Source: a virus. Taken from it: a stretch of DNA of 31,356 bases. The notes beneath the pieces are model-generated. The model saw only the letters and a program-made list of their open reading frames with translations, ran no database searches and had not been told where the DNA came from. The DNA is taken from positions 1-31,356 of IMG/VR virus record IMGVR_UViG_3300008448_000392, one strand, 5' to 3'. The translations under genes were made by a program, and so were the position numbers. Shown here piece after piece: positions 23,630 through 31,346 of this stretch. Positions within the stretch are counted from its first letter, which is position 1. Each line of letters begins with the position of its first letter.

Positions 23630-24397
23630 ATGCCATTCAATATCGAAGAATTCAACGCAAATATATCGCAGAGCGGTATTGCACAGACCTCTCACTTCGA
23701 AGCATGGATTCTTGGCGGTCCAGGCGTAGCACCGAATATTCTAAACAGATACGGTCTTGACGGTGGTATGCGCTTCCGTATTGAATCGATCAATCTACCT
23801 GGGCGTAATCTACAGACTCTGGATCAGAATTATCATGGTCCGGTTCGTCGTATTCCATTCCGCTTTACTCAACAGCCCGTCACGATAAGCGTTATTCTCT
23901 CAAAGGATATGCGCGAGCGTGAAGTATTCATGCGCTGGCAGGATTTCTTTATTGGGCACTATCGCGATAACCCTAATGGCACCGCTATTCCGGGCATGTT
24001 TGATACCAAGTATTATAAAGATGGTATTGGAACGATTGCTATTCTACAGTTCTCGCAGCCAATCGGAACTGACGCAATGACCCTCGCGCGTATCGGATCG
24101 CAGGTCATTACTAAGTTTGTCAATCCAAATAGTAATGCTGGACGTAATATTACAGCAGGCGCTCAGATTGCCTCTAATATTCTACGCATCTTTGACCAGC
24201 CTACGTTTGAAATTCAGAATACTATTACGCTGGAAGAAGCATATCCCGTCTCCGTCAATGATATACAAATGGCTTGGGGTGACGAGGGATATGGCAAATT
24301 GCAGATTGAATTGAATTATCGTTATGCTATTGAACATAATCAGAACTTCGGTAGCAGCGATCTATTCAATATGGAAAAGTCAAATAGAGTCAAATAA
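23630..24397 (+). CDS. 54: Baseplate tail-tube initiator gp54-like
   Basis: 255 residues versus 320 in T4. The start MPFNIEEFNANISQSG aligns with the T4 gp54 start (LEEFNN..), and MRFRIESINLPGRNLQTLDQ, NYHGPVRRIPFRFTQQPVTI, SVILSKDMREREVFMRWQDF align with the T4 tube-like core (KMPENRLSYETDWNYNSPNI). The C-terminal EEAYPVSVNDIQMAWGDEGY then IELNYRYAIE closes the beta-barrel typical of tail tube proteins. gp54 stacks on gp48 to start tube and sheath polymerisation. Here gp54 and gp48 are on opposite strands. The protein is shorter than T4 gp54, lacking its Gly/Ser-rich end. Confidence 0.8.
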   Translation: MPFNIEEFNANISQSGIAQTSHFEAWILGGPGVAPNILNRYGLDGGMRFRIESINLPGRNLQTLDQNYHGPVRRIPFRFTQQPVTISVILSKDMREREVFMRWQDFFIGHYRDNPNGTAIPGMFDTKYYKDGIGTIAILQFSQPIGTDAMTLARIGSQVITKFVNPNSNAGRNITAGAQIASNILRIFDQPTFEIQNTITLEEAYPVSVNDIQMAWGDEGYGKLQIELNYRYAIEHNQNFGSSDLFNMEKSNRVK

Positions 24398-24420
24398 AAT
24401 CATAATTGGAGTGAATTATT

Positions 24421-25131
24421 ATGGCATTACCTAAGTTAGCTGCGCCTCGCTTCTCAGTCGAACTACCGTCAACCGGTCAGCGTATTTCGTTTAGACCATT
24501 TCTAGTCAAGGAAGAAAAGGCGCTGCTGATGGCAGCAACTTCCGACGATCAGAACTCGATGATTGACGCAGTAAAAGATGTACTCTCGGCATGTGTATTA
24601 GACGAGAGTGTAAACGTATCGAATCTGCCGTTCTTTGATTTGGAATATCTGTTTCTCAATTTGAGAGCCAAGTCTGTTGGCGAGGTTGTCAAGCTAGAAT
24701 ATCGTCATACTGGCGGTAGAAATTATCAGGGTATTGAGTGCGAAGCAGTAACTCCGGTCGAGATCAATCTGGAACGAGTCAAGGTTGAGAAGAGCGAGAA
24801 GCATAGCAATAAGATTCAGATCACTGATAATCTTGGTGTGGTTATGCGCTATCCGACAATCAGCGATATCAAGCTGGTCAATGACGGCGCAGACGAACTA
24901 AAGATGATTGCCAAGTGTATTGTTTCGGTATACGACGAAGAGAATTTATACGAGCCGGATAATTTACAAGATGCAGTGGACTTTATTGACTCGTTGAATA
25001 CGCAGCAGTTCTCCAAGATCATGGAATTTATTGCGACAATGCCTAAGCTGCGTCATACGTTTAGCTATAAGTGCAAGGGCTGTGGGCAAGAAGATACGGT
25101 CACGCTGGAGGGGCTGTCAGATTTTTTTTGA
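24421..25131 (+). CDS. 26: Baseplate hub assembly chaperone gp26
   Basis: 236 residues. The N-terminal FSVELPSTGQRISFRPFLVK-EEKALLMA is the hallmark of the T4 baseplate family (PF12322), followed by DVLSACV, FFDLEYLFLNLRAKSVGE, and a C-terminal CxxC knuckle (YKCKGCGQED). gp26 acts in hub assembly and corresponds in fold class to tail assembly chaperones such as lambda gpG. A GGAGTG ribosome site precedes the ATG. The last codons before the stop are TTT TTT in an eight-T run, and the stop overlaps the next ATG by one base, so the product may also be made as a longer frameshifted form (about 299 residues). Confidence 0.9.
   Translation: MALPKLAAPRFSVELPSTGQRISFRPFLVKEEKALLMAATSDDQNSMIDAVKDVLSACVLDESVNVSNLPFFDLEYLFLNLRAKSVGEVVKLEYRHTGGRNYQGIECEAVTPVEINLERVKVEKSEKHSNKIQITDNLGVVMRYPTISDIKLVNDGADELKMIAKCIVSVYDEENLYEPDNLQDAVDFIDSLNTQQFSKIMEFIATMPKLRHTFSYKCKGCGQEDTVTLEGLSDFF
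25107..25130 (+). promoter_or_regulatory. Candidate -1 programmed ribosomal frameshift site
   Basis: Slippery heptamer T TTT TTT at 25122-25128 in the gp26 frame, directly before its stop (TGA 25129-25131). A ribosome-site-like GGAGGGG at 25107-25113 lies 8 nt upstream, the arrangement that stimulates -1 shifting in dnaX. A -1 slip reads on into the next ORF (Leu-Met-Ile-Leu-Ser...) with no stop. The same GGAGGGG is too far (17 nt) from ATG 25131 to serve it well as an initiation site. Confidence 0.65.
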
Positions 25132-25319
25132 TGATCCTCTCTCATAATACGCTTGCAAATTACTACCAGACTAATTTTTCGTTGATGCAGCACCACAAAT
25201 ATTCGCTAAGTGATATAAATGAAATGATTCCGTGGGAGAGGGATATTTACGTCAAAATGCTTATTGAGCATTTAGAGAAACTAAAAGAAGAACAAGAAAA
25301 AGCTAAAGCAAGGCGATAA
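25131..25319 (+). CDS. Small hub chaperone partner (gp51/gpT-like), possibly made as a gp26 fusion
   Basis: 62 residues from ATG 25131 (overlapping the gp26 stop, TGATG) or the C-terminal extension of gp26 through the frameshift site. The segment YSLSDINEMIPWERDIYVKM-LIEHLEKLKEEQEKAKARR is a helical, charged end that resembles the small downstream ORFs of tail chaperone pairs (patterns with a Pro-Trp-Glu-Arg-Asp/Glu-Ile-Tyr core). T4 encodes gp26 and gp51 side by side; assignment to gp51 is by position and size only. The next gene overlaps its stop by one nt (TAATG). Confidence 0.75.
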   Translation: MILSHNTLANYYQTNFSLMQHHKYSLSDINEMIPWERDIYVKMLIEHLEKLKEEQEKAKARR

Positions 25320-27547
25320 TGTCAAAGGAAGACGAAGAAATTCTTAGAGCCATCCTTGAGAAGGGTGGTGATAAAGCTAAGAAAGCTGCTGCGGAAGCAT
25401 TGGCTGCGCAGCCGCATACTTCGGACACACCGCCAGAAGTCAAGCAGGTCAAGCAAAAGCGCAAGGTCAAAGGTCTTGGTCAAGTTATTGGCAAGATCGG
25501 TAAGTCTAATTTTTATCAGACCAAAGAAGGTAATATTGTAGACCAGAACGGTCAGATCCTTGAAGGCCGTCTTGCTCAAATCCTAGCTAAAGAAACTGAA
25601 GTAAAGAAAGCTGCGGTTCAGCAGGCCGTAGCTACAAAGCCGGCTGCTTCGAATCAAAAGAACGCTGAACGTCAAATTGATCGCGAGCTAAGTGGTGTTG
25701 TCAAAGCTACATCAAATCTAGCTAAGAGCCACGAGAAAATCCTTACAACGTTGCCAAATGCTTTCGGTGAAGTTGAAAAGGTTATAGCAAATATAACTGA
25801 GCAGCATGAGAAAGTTGTTTCTAATCTAATCAAACAGAACGACGAGTTACGCGAAAAGATTATTGAAGCAATAACAGGTGTAAAGGCAGCATCTAAATCT
25901 GGTGGCGCTGCAAAAAGAAAACCGTCTAAGGGAGTTGGCGCTTCGCGTGCAGCGAAAGGCACAGAGATCAAAGCTGCTGCAGCAAAAAAAGCTGCAAAAG
26001 AAAAAGCAGCAAAGGAAGAAAAAGAGAAGGTGAGAGCACCTTCTCGTCCTGTTGCAGCTATGAAAAAGGCTGCAAAGGAAATTGGGTTCGCTACACTTGC
26101 CGGCGCTGCAATTGGCGCTGCTGGATACTTTGCTCCTAAGCCAGAAGAAGCAGCTCCTCCACCAGCAGGCGGCGGTGGTCGAGCAGCTCCAACAGGACCT
26201 GTAACAAAGTATGAAGGTCTTGGTAGTATCTCAGCAAAGTATGAATCCGGCGGTAAGGGCGTTCATACCATTTCGTCTGGACGCGGTGACCCAGGCGGTG
26301 TGTCGTATGGCGCGCACCAGCTGGCAACTAATACTGGAACGATGGCGCGCTATCTTGCGTCTGCCGAAGCAAAAGAATATGCAGGTAGATTTGCTGGACT
26401 ACAACCAGGAACAGAGCCGTTCAATCAAGTCTATAAGCAAATTGCTGCTAGTGATCCACAAGGCTTCGCTGCTTCACAAAAAGCATTTATTACAAGAACA
26501 CACTTCGATCCAGTATCAAAAGCTGCTGGAGATAAAGGCTGGGCTGTAGCTGATCCACGTATACAGGAAGTTCTGTATAGTATGGGCGTTCAGCACGGCG
26601 GCGCTAAAAAGATCGTCGAGCAAGCAGGCAGTCCGCAAGGCAAGACTGTGGAAGAGCAAGTTCAAATGCTCTTCGAGGCTCGCAAGAAATATGTCGCTGG
26701 CGTATCAAAAATGCCAGAGTCTACTAGACAGTCGCTGTATAATAGATATGCGAGTGAGCAGAGAGATATTCTTGCTATGGCTCCTGCGCCCAGTGCTCCG
26801 CCCGGTGCGCCTACACAAGTTGCTGGTAGTAATTTTGCAGTTCCCGGACAAGGAATGGGCGGAGCAACACCAAGCTTCGGTGAGCCGCAGAAGACAGGCT
26901 CGAATGGTAATCTAGACGATGCACAGCTTGTGGCTATTGGTGGCGGTAGACATAGACTGCAGCCAAGCGCAGCTGCAGCTTATGAAGCAATGGTTCAAGC
27001 TGCTAAAGCAGATGGAGTATCGTGGTCTATTACAGATTCGTATCGTCCGTATGCAGCGCAGGTCAAAGTTGCACAAGAAAAGGGATTGTATTCACAGGGC
27101 GGTCTTGCTGCTCGTCCTGGTACTTCTAATCATGGTTGGGGTACAGCGCTTGATCTTGGTGGCGGCGCTAACTCACGCGGAACAAAACAGAACGATTGGT
27201 TGATGGCAAACGCAAGTCGCTTTGGCTTTAGCACAATTGCGCGCGAACCATGGCACTGGGAATATAAAGGATCCGGAGCAGCTATAGCATCTGCTGGACG
27301 ACCAGAAGCAGCGCCACAACGAGAGCCAGGAAACGCTCTTGCTGTTGCGTCAAGACAAAATCAAGTAGATACAATGCTTGCTGAAAATCAAGCTCGCGGC
27401 GGAACTGTTATTGTGCAAACAGACAGAGTTATCAATAATACAAGAACAGTATATCAGACAGCATCAGTTTCGCAGAGAAGAATGGAACAAGATTTCAATC
27501 CATATAATATGCTCGCTAGTGCTGCCACAGGGAGACCTTTATTCTAA
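25319..27547 (+). CDS. Tape-measure-like tail protein with muramidase-like and M15 peptidase domains
   Basis: 742 residues. Order: a helical Lys/Ala-rich part (1-240) with a coiled-coil-like stretch near 115-185; a Gly/Ala-rich hydrophobic segment near 254-272 (EIGFATLAGAAIGAAGYFAP); a Pro/Gly linker; a lysozyme/transglycosylase-like domain at about 297-487 with candidate catalytic Glu309 in AKYESGGKG and GDPGGVSYGAHQL; a linker; and an M15/VanY-type peptidase at about 538-650 with DSYRP, the zinc motif SNHGWGTALDLG (His605, Asp612) and His646 in EPWHWEYK. It thus carries both glycan- and peptide-cleaving domains. It follows the chaperone pair directly, as the tape measure does in lambda. T4 has gp29 for this role. 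I infer a tape-measure or ejected tail protein; the M15 call is strong, the muramidase call moderate. Confidence 0.8.
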   Translation: MSKEDEEILRAILEKGGDKAKKAAAEALAAQPHTSDTPPEVKQVKQKRKVKGLGQVIGKIGKSNFYQTKEGNIVDQNGQILEGRLAQILAKETEVKKAAVQQAVATKPAASNQKNAERQIDRELSGVVKATSNLAKSHEKILTTLPNAFGEVEKVIANITEQHEKVVSNLIKQNDELREKIIEAITGVKAASKSGGAAKRKPSKGVGASRAAKGTEIKAAAAKKAAKEKAAKEEKEKVRAPSRPVAAMKKAAKEIGFATLAGAAIGAAGYFAPKPEEAAPPPAGGGGRAAPTGPVTKYEGLGSISAKYESGGKGVHTISSGRGDPGGVSYGAHQLATNTGTMARYLASAEAKEYAGRFAGLQPGTEPFNQVYKQIAASDPQGFAASQKAFITRTHFDPVSKAAGDKGWAVADPRIQEVLYSMGVQHGGAKKIVEQAGSPQGKTVEEQVQMLFEARKKYVAGVSKMPESTRQSLYNRYASEQRDILAMAPAPSAPPGAPTQVAGSNFAVPGQGMGGATPSFGEPQKTGSNGNLDDAQLVAIGGGRHRLQPSAAAAYEAMVQAAKADGVSWSITDSYRPYAAQVKVAQEKGLYSQGGLAARPGTSNHGWGTALDLGGGANSRGTKQNDWLMANASRFGFSTIAREPWHWEYKGSGAAIASAGRPEAAPQREPGNALAVASRQNQVDTMLAENQARGGTVIVQTDRVINNTRTVYQTASVSQRRMEQDFNPYNMLASAATGRPLF

Positions 27548-29031
27548 TGGCTATTTCTAATCTTCTTCCTGCGCAAGGCGCAAACGATAATAGACCAAAC
27601 CTAAAGCAGTTCTTTGGTAAGAATCCTGCTACGGCTAACGACAACGTACAGCGTGTGTCGAGTGGTATGTTCTCCAATGCTTTCATTGATTCCGTTGTTG
27701 GCGCATTACAAGGTCTTGTTCAAGAGATTGCTAAGATTACTGAGATTGCGCAGAAGGTTATTGCGTCTTTTGGAAATATCGTCGAATCAATAAAGGCACT
27801 AAACAAAGACGTAACTAATCGTTTTCGCGTTCTCAATAACGAACTCAACGCAAGCAAGATTGATTTTATTCGTACAGTTCTAGCTATTCCAAAGACAGAT
27901 ACACCAGTCAAGATCGACGGTGTGCCTGTCAATGTAAACGCACCAGAAGCAGCTAAGAAAGAAGAAAGTAAAGGTTTTGATCTCGCAGAATTGCTTGCTG
28001 CTTTCTTAGGTGGCGAAATAGCTAAGACAGCAATTCAAGCCACGCTAAGGGGTTTGATGAGTTTTGGAACAACACTTCTAAAACCGCTTGTAACATTTTT
28101 TGCTGGACCTCTTGGTGCAGGTCTTCTTGCTGGTAGCTTGGTTGCTTATGGTATTTACGAAATTATGGGCGGTATGATTCGTGACTATAATAAGAAGCTC
28201 GGTATTACAGATGATATGACTCAGGAAGAAATAGAAAGACGCAAGAGAGTATATCAAGGTGAACGTAAAGAAGCACCGTATCGTGATATGGCTGAACTTA
28301 GATTGCTAGCCGCACAAATTATGGACGGAAAGCACGACGAAGAACTAGGCATCAAGCCAACCGATAATGCAAAAGAATCCGACAAGATTAGACAAAAGAT
28401 TGCTGAAGACCTACTAAAGCCTGTTCCTATTATTGATCCAAGACTAACTAATCGTCCTGTTATCAAAACAAGAGAGGAAAGAAAAACAGAAGCAATGCTT
28501 GCACAGGGTGAGCCAGGATTCTCTGGAGCACAAGGTCAGGTTATGCAAGATGCTGCTAAAGCTGCTGGCTACAATGTGGGAACTGGAGCAGGCGCAGGAG
28601 CTGGAGCAGGAATTGGATCACCAACTCCAGCGACTCCGCCAGCACCACCAGCTAATCCAACAAAGGGTATGACGCCGGCTGAAAGATCGCGTTACAATAG
28701 AGAACAAGCAGCAAAAGAATTATCTGGTCGAAGCGGCGCGCCGGCTGGTGAGGTAAAAACAGAATCTAACGTACCTGCGCCGCCTCCTTCTGGTGCACCC
28801 AGCGGCACTCCAGCAGCAACTAGTATGGCTCCGCCTCCAGCTGGTCCATCTGGCGGAGAAGGTGCTGGCAGTGGTGGTGGAGTTGCAGTTGTTCAGAATA
28901 GTAGTGTACAGAATGTCGGAACAACTGCTGGTGCAGAGAATGGCGGTATGACAGGACAGAACTTACCGATGTTTGCGCGCAATCCAAAGCTGCAATCTAC
29001 ATTCGGTATGCAGACAGTAAAGTATCAATAA
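27547..29031 (+). CDS. Second large tail protein with hydrophobic segments (tape-measure partner candidate)
   Basis: 494 residues. Residues about 41-105 are helical with regular hydrophobic spacing (VGALQGLVQEIAKITEIAQK), and 165-210 are strongly hydrophobic and Gly-rich (LVTFFAGPLGAGLLAGSLVA), able to span a membrane once or twice. Residues 340-470 are a Pro/Gly/Ala/Ser-rich disordered region, and a short end follows. No catalytic motif. It overlaps the previous gene by one nt (ends ATTCTAATGG). Like the preceding protein it combines helices, a hydrophobic segment and low-complexity linkers, the make-up of tape-measure or pore-forming ejected proteins. It may be the gp29 equivalent; homology cannot be judged by eye. 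Confidence 0.7.
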   Translation: MAISNLLPAQGANDNRPNLKQFFGKNPATANDNVQRVSSGMFSNAFIDSVVGALQGLVQEIAKITEIAQKVIASFGNIVESIKALNKDVTNRFRVLNNELNASKIDFIRTVLAIPKTDTPVKIDGVPVNVNAPEAAKKEESKGFDLAELLAAFLGGEIAKTAIQATLRGLMSFGTTLLKPLVTFFAGPLGAGLLAGSLVAYGIYEIMGGMIRDYNKKLGITDDMTQEEIERRKRVYQGERKEAPYRDMAELRLLAAQIMDGKHDEELGIKPTDNAKESDKIRQKIAEDLLKPVPIIDPRLTNRPVIKTREERKTEAMLAQGEPGFSGAQGQVMQDAAKAAGYNVGTGAGAGAGAGIGSPTPATPPAPPANPTKGMTPAERSRYNREQAAKELSGRSGAPAGEVKTESNVPAPPPSGAPSGTPAATSMAPPPAGPSGGEGAGSGGGVAVVQNSSVQNVGTTAGAENGGMTGQNLPMFARNPKLQSTFGMQTVKYQ

Positions 29032-29055
29032 AAAAGGGAGAGCCGAAGCTCTCCC
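29030..29055 (-). terminator. Rho-independent terminator for the gp32 transcript
   Basis: Perfect 8-bp stem GGGAGAGC/GCTCTCCC (29036-29043 and 29048-29055) with a CGAA loop. On the minus strand it is followed by six T residues (29035-29030), so it ends leftward gp32 transcription just before the convergent plus-strand gene. On the plus strand no T-run follows, so it is not a good terminator for rightward transcripts. Confidence 0.85.
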
Positions 29056-29061
29056 CAAGTC

Positions 29062-29095
29062 TAATCATAGGTGAAAGGAATAAGCCCTATGATTA
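29062..29095. repeat. 10-bp inverted repeat overlapping the gp32 stop codon
   Basis: TAATCATAGG at 29062-29071 and CCTATGATTA at 29086-29095 pair perfectly around a 14-nt loop. The right arm contains the gp32 stop codon. Together with the adjacent hairpin it may act on transcripts from either side, for example as a 3'-end stabiliser. Confidence 0.6.
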
Positions 29096-30010
29096 TTCGT
29101 CATCCTCAGCAAGCTTGTTGAAGAATTCCAGATCATCGTCATCTTCGACCTTAGGCTTCTTTGCAGGAGCTGCAGTCTTACCAACAGCAGGTGCTGCGGC
29201 TGGACGAGCAACAGAACGCTCAAAAGGGATATCGTCATCTTCCTCGCTCTTACGAGCAGAACCATTTGGCTCAGAGAGAACCTTTTCGAGACGGCGCTTC
29301 AGTTCATCGTATGACTTGAACTTATCTGGAGCAACGAGTTCTGCGAGTGAGTGTTCGCCCTTCCAGATTGCTTCCATATCATCATCGTCATCGAGCAGTG
29401 GAGCTGGCTCTTCAAACTCTGACTTATCGTAGTTGCGATAGCCTTCGACCTTGCGGATCTTCAGCTTGAAGTTTGCACCAGCCCAGAGATCGAATGGATT
29501 CGTAGGCTTCTCATCTTCAAACTCAGGATTCATCTTCTCGTTGATCTTGTCGAAAATCTTCTTACCGAACTTGAAGAGAAAGACCTTACCTTCGTTATCA
29601 GGATGTGCAGGATCCTTGACAACGTAGATGTTTGCGATATAGCTCAAACGACGCTTGCGTGCGCGAGCAATCTCCTTGTCCTTGTCATTACCAGAGTTCC
29701 AAAGCTTGGAATTCATTTCAGCAACAGGATCGGGCTGATTGAGAGTCGTCAACGAGTTCTCAATGTACCAGCCACCTGGACCTTGGAAACCGTGGTTCCA
29801 GATACGGACCCATGGAAGTTCTTCATTGACGGGAGCGGGAAGGAAGCGAATGATAGCGTATCCGTTACCAGCCTTATCAACTTCAGGCTGCCAGTAGCGA
29901 TCATCGGATGACGATCCTTGTTCTTTGTTGGCAAGCTTGTTGATTTCTTTGGTGAGACGCTCCAGCGAAGAAGTGCGCTGACGCTTGAGGGCAGAAAAAG
30001 ATTCGTTCAT
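29093..30010 (-). CDS. 32: Single-stranded DNA-binding protein gp32
   Basis: 305 residues from ATG 30010 (GGAGA ribosome site); T4 gp32 has 301. The OB-fold core is clear: AGNGYAIIRFLPAPVNEELP, WNHGFQGPGGWYIEN, YIANIYVVKDPAHPDNEGKV, FLFKFGKKIFDKINEKMNPE and ANFKLKIRKVEGYRNYDKSE align with T4. The N-terminal basic region and the acidic C-terminal tail (DDDDLEFFNKLAEDDE) are kept; the latter recruits replication partners. The zinc site is changed: T4 His64 has a counterpart (His73), but the three T4 cysteines are missing (NQPDPVAEMN replaces the CPVC segment) and the protein has no cysteine at all. An upstream in-frame ATG at 30061 lies at the promoter and has no ribosome site, so I reject it. 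Confidence 0.95.
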   Translation of the reverse strand: MNESFSALKRQRTSSLERLTKEINKLANKEQGSSSDDRYWQPEVDKAGNGYAIIRFLPAPVNEELPWVRIWNHGFQGPGGWYIENSLTTLNQPDPVAEMNSKLWNSGNDKDKEIARARKRRLSYIANIYVVKDPAHPDNEGKVFLFKFGKKIFDKINEKMNPEFEDEKPTNPFDLWAGANFKLKIRKVEGYRNYDKSEFEEPAPLLDDDDDMEAIWKGEHSLAELVAPDKFKSYDELKRRLEKVLSEPNGSARKSEEDDDIPFERSVARPAAAPAVGKTAAPAKKPKVEDDDDLEFFNKLAEDDE

Positions 30011-30059
30011 GTATGTCTCCGTTGTATGTGTTGTGTATAACGTCTTATCCACAGTATGC

Positions 30060-30088
30060 ATAATATACTAGTATATAGCACGAGTCAA
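30060..30088 (-). promoter_or_regulatory. Sigma70-type promoter for gp32 with a 14-bp palindrome in the spacer
   Basis: On the minus strand: TTGACT (30088-30083), a 17-nt spacer, TATTAT (30065-30060), each hexamer one base from consensus. Predicted start is near 30052, about 42 nt before the gp32 ATG. A perfect palindrome ATATACTAGTATAT (30063-30076) covers the spacer and reaches into the -10 element, a typical operator position. The -35 element overlaps the gp59 stop codon. Confidence 0.7.
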
Positions 30089-30681
30089 GACGAAAAGACA
30101 TCGCGCATCACTTTTTTTATTGTAGCCTTTTCGACTCTGACAAATGGGCGATACTTAGAAAGCTGACGATGAAACTCAGGCCATACGACTGGATCATCAA
30201 TCTCTTCGTTCCACTTGTCAAGGACGTTGAATGCTACATCAAATGCAATAACAGTTTCAGCCGCGATCTTACCCGCCATATACATTTTCAAAAGAACTGG
30301 ATGAGTTTGCTCAACCAGTAGAATACGGCTTACGCTGTTATTGCATTCATCAAGAATGGTTTCCAAGTCTTGCTTCAGATAGTATGAAAATGCTTCCATA
30401 CGTTTCTGCCAGTTGAGATATACCTTCTCTGACTCGGGACCATTCATCTCTCCAACCCAGCGAACACCTGCGTTGGAGACAAAGTTAGCAACAAAGAAGT
30501 TTGTGAGTTCTTCGTCGCTATATTTGCGTTCCAGTTTGCGAAAGAGATACTGATCCTTGCGCTTCAGGAACGATTCCTCGCTTATCTTGCGGACCTTGCC
30601 ACTATACTTGATGAAGTCGTAATCAGAAGTAAAGTGTAGCTTCAAAGCTTGATAGCGATTGTATGCTTTCATACCTTCCAT
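30085..30681 (-). CDS. 59: Helicase loader gp59
   Basis: 198 residues from ATG 30681; T4 gp59 has 217. The segment DYDFIKYSGKVRKISEESFL-KRKDQYLFRKLERKYSDEEL aligns with T4 (YDVIKYNWCMRVSDAAYQKR, RDKYFFQKLSEKY), followed by FFVANFVSNAGVRWVGEM (T4 LIFISNLVANQDAWIGDI). The second half is helical, with FDVAFNVLDKWNEEIDDPVV matching T4 LDSFLNIIDKHDEQTDNLV. gp59 loads the gp41 helicase onto gp32-coated DNA, and gp32 is the next gene, as in T4. The start overlaps the upstream stop by one base (TGATG), indicating coupling; TTG 30684 is the alternative. Confidence 0.9.
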   Translation of the reverse strand: MEGMKAYNRYQALKLHFTSDYDFIKYSGKVRKISEESFLKRKDQYLFRKLERKYSDEELTNFFVANFVSNAGVRWVGEMNGPESEKVYLNWQKRMEAFSYYLKQDLETILDECNNSVSRILLVEQTHPVLLKMYMAGKIAAETVIAFDVAFNVLDKWNEEIDDPVVWPEFHRQLSKYRPFVRVEKATIKKVMRDVFSS

Positions 30682-31346
30682 CAAGCAGCCACGATTACAG
30701 GATCAGACTTCCAACCGCGATCATGAAACTTTTCGTATCGCCAGAGAGCAGGAGGCTTATCGCTGTTATGAACGAGCTTCTTAGCTTTGATAAGATCGTA
30801 GACTTCACGAGTAATATAGAGCTTATCCTTAGAAAAATCATACGACACGCAGCAGTGCTTGAAATCGAAGTGTTTAATCAGTTCTTCGCGCGTCTTATAT
30901 TTGGTATTGATATATTGAATACGACTGTTCTTGACGAAGACAGTCTTTTCAATCTTATCGTTCTGCATGTAGTTTGAATCACCTACTCTTACATCTCCTG
31001 AGAGAGGAGAAACAGATATGGATTCGACCGTCATACGATTGGAGTCATCGTCCAGCATAAACACATCGTAGTCGTTGACTGGTTCTCTGTTGATCATAGA
31101 AGCAAAACAACCACCAGCAATCACGATCTTTTCCATATTGAATTTCCATCCGCCGAAGTTTTCTATGAAGTGCTTACGAATACTATTCTTCACATCAGCA
31201 ATCAGCATCTGTTCTGCATAAGAAAACAGCTTTGTCTTTAGGTCGATCTCGTGCGGATCATCCAGATAATATGGCATTCCAGTTGCACCAATAGCTCCGC
31301 CGCCGCCGTTAACAATGTGCTGGATACCACCGCCTGAGCCTTGCAT
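30681..31346 (-). CDS. Nucleotidyltransferase-like protein (5' end uncertain)
   Basis: At least 221 residues; the frame stays open to the right edge, so the true start may lie outside. The core has a nucleotidyltransferase signature: KIVIAGGCFASMINREPVND-YDVFML with Gly78-Gly79, Asp92 and Asp94 (G-G-x12-D-x-D), and a third acidic strand may be HFDFKHCCVSYDF. Such proteins include poly(A) polymerase and tRNA nucleotidyltransferase relatives, and many phage members have unknown substrates. The first ~25 residues are unusually Gly-rich (GSGGGIQHIVNGGGGAIGAT) and look non-enzymatic. It overlaps gp59 by one base. T4 has the late co-activator gene 33 in this neighbourhood; this protein does not resemble gp33. 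The function in the replication cluster is unknown. Confidence 0.7.
   Translation of the reverse strand: MQGSGGGIQHIVNGGGGAIGATGMPYYLDDPHEIDLKTKLFSYAEQMLIADVKNSIRKHFIENFGGWKFNMEKIVIAGGCFASMINREPVNDYDVFMLDDDSNRMTVESISVSPLSGDVRVGDSNYMQNDKIEKTVFVKNSRIQYINTKYKTREELIKHFDFKHCCVSYDFSKDKLYITREVYDLIKAKKLVHNSDKPPALWRYEKFHDRGWKSDPVIVAA

Noticed and set aside
25071-25130. Independent start of the small hub ORF at ATG 25071
   Set aside because: The first 20 residues are an out-of-frame reading of the gp26 zinc-knuckle region; either ATG 25131 or frameshifting explains the ORF better.
29115-29432. 105-codon plus-strand Ser-rich ORF
   Set aside because: Antisense reading of the acidic C-terminal part of gp32 (Asp codons read as Ser).
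30011-30061. 17-codon N-terminal extension of gp32 from ATG 30061
   Set aside because: It begins upstream of the predicted transcription start near 30052; ATG 30010 has a GGAGA site and gives a T4-like length.
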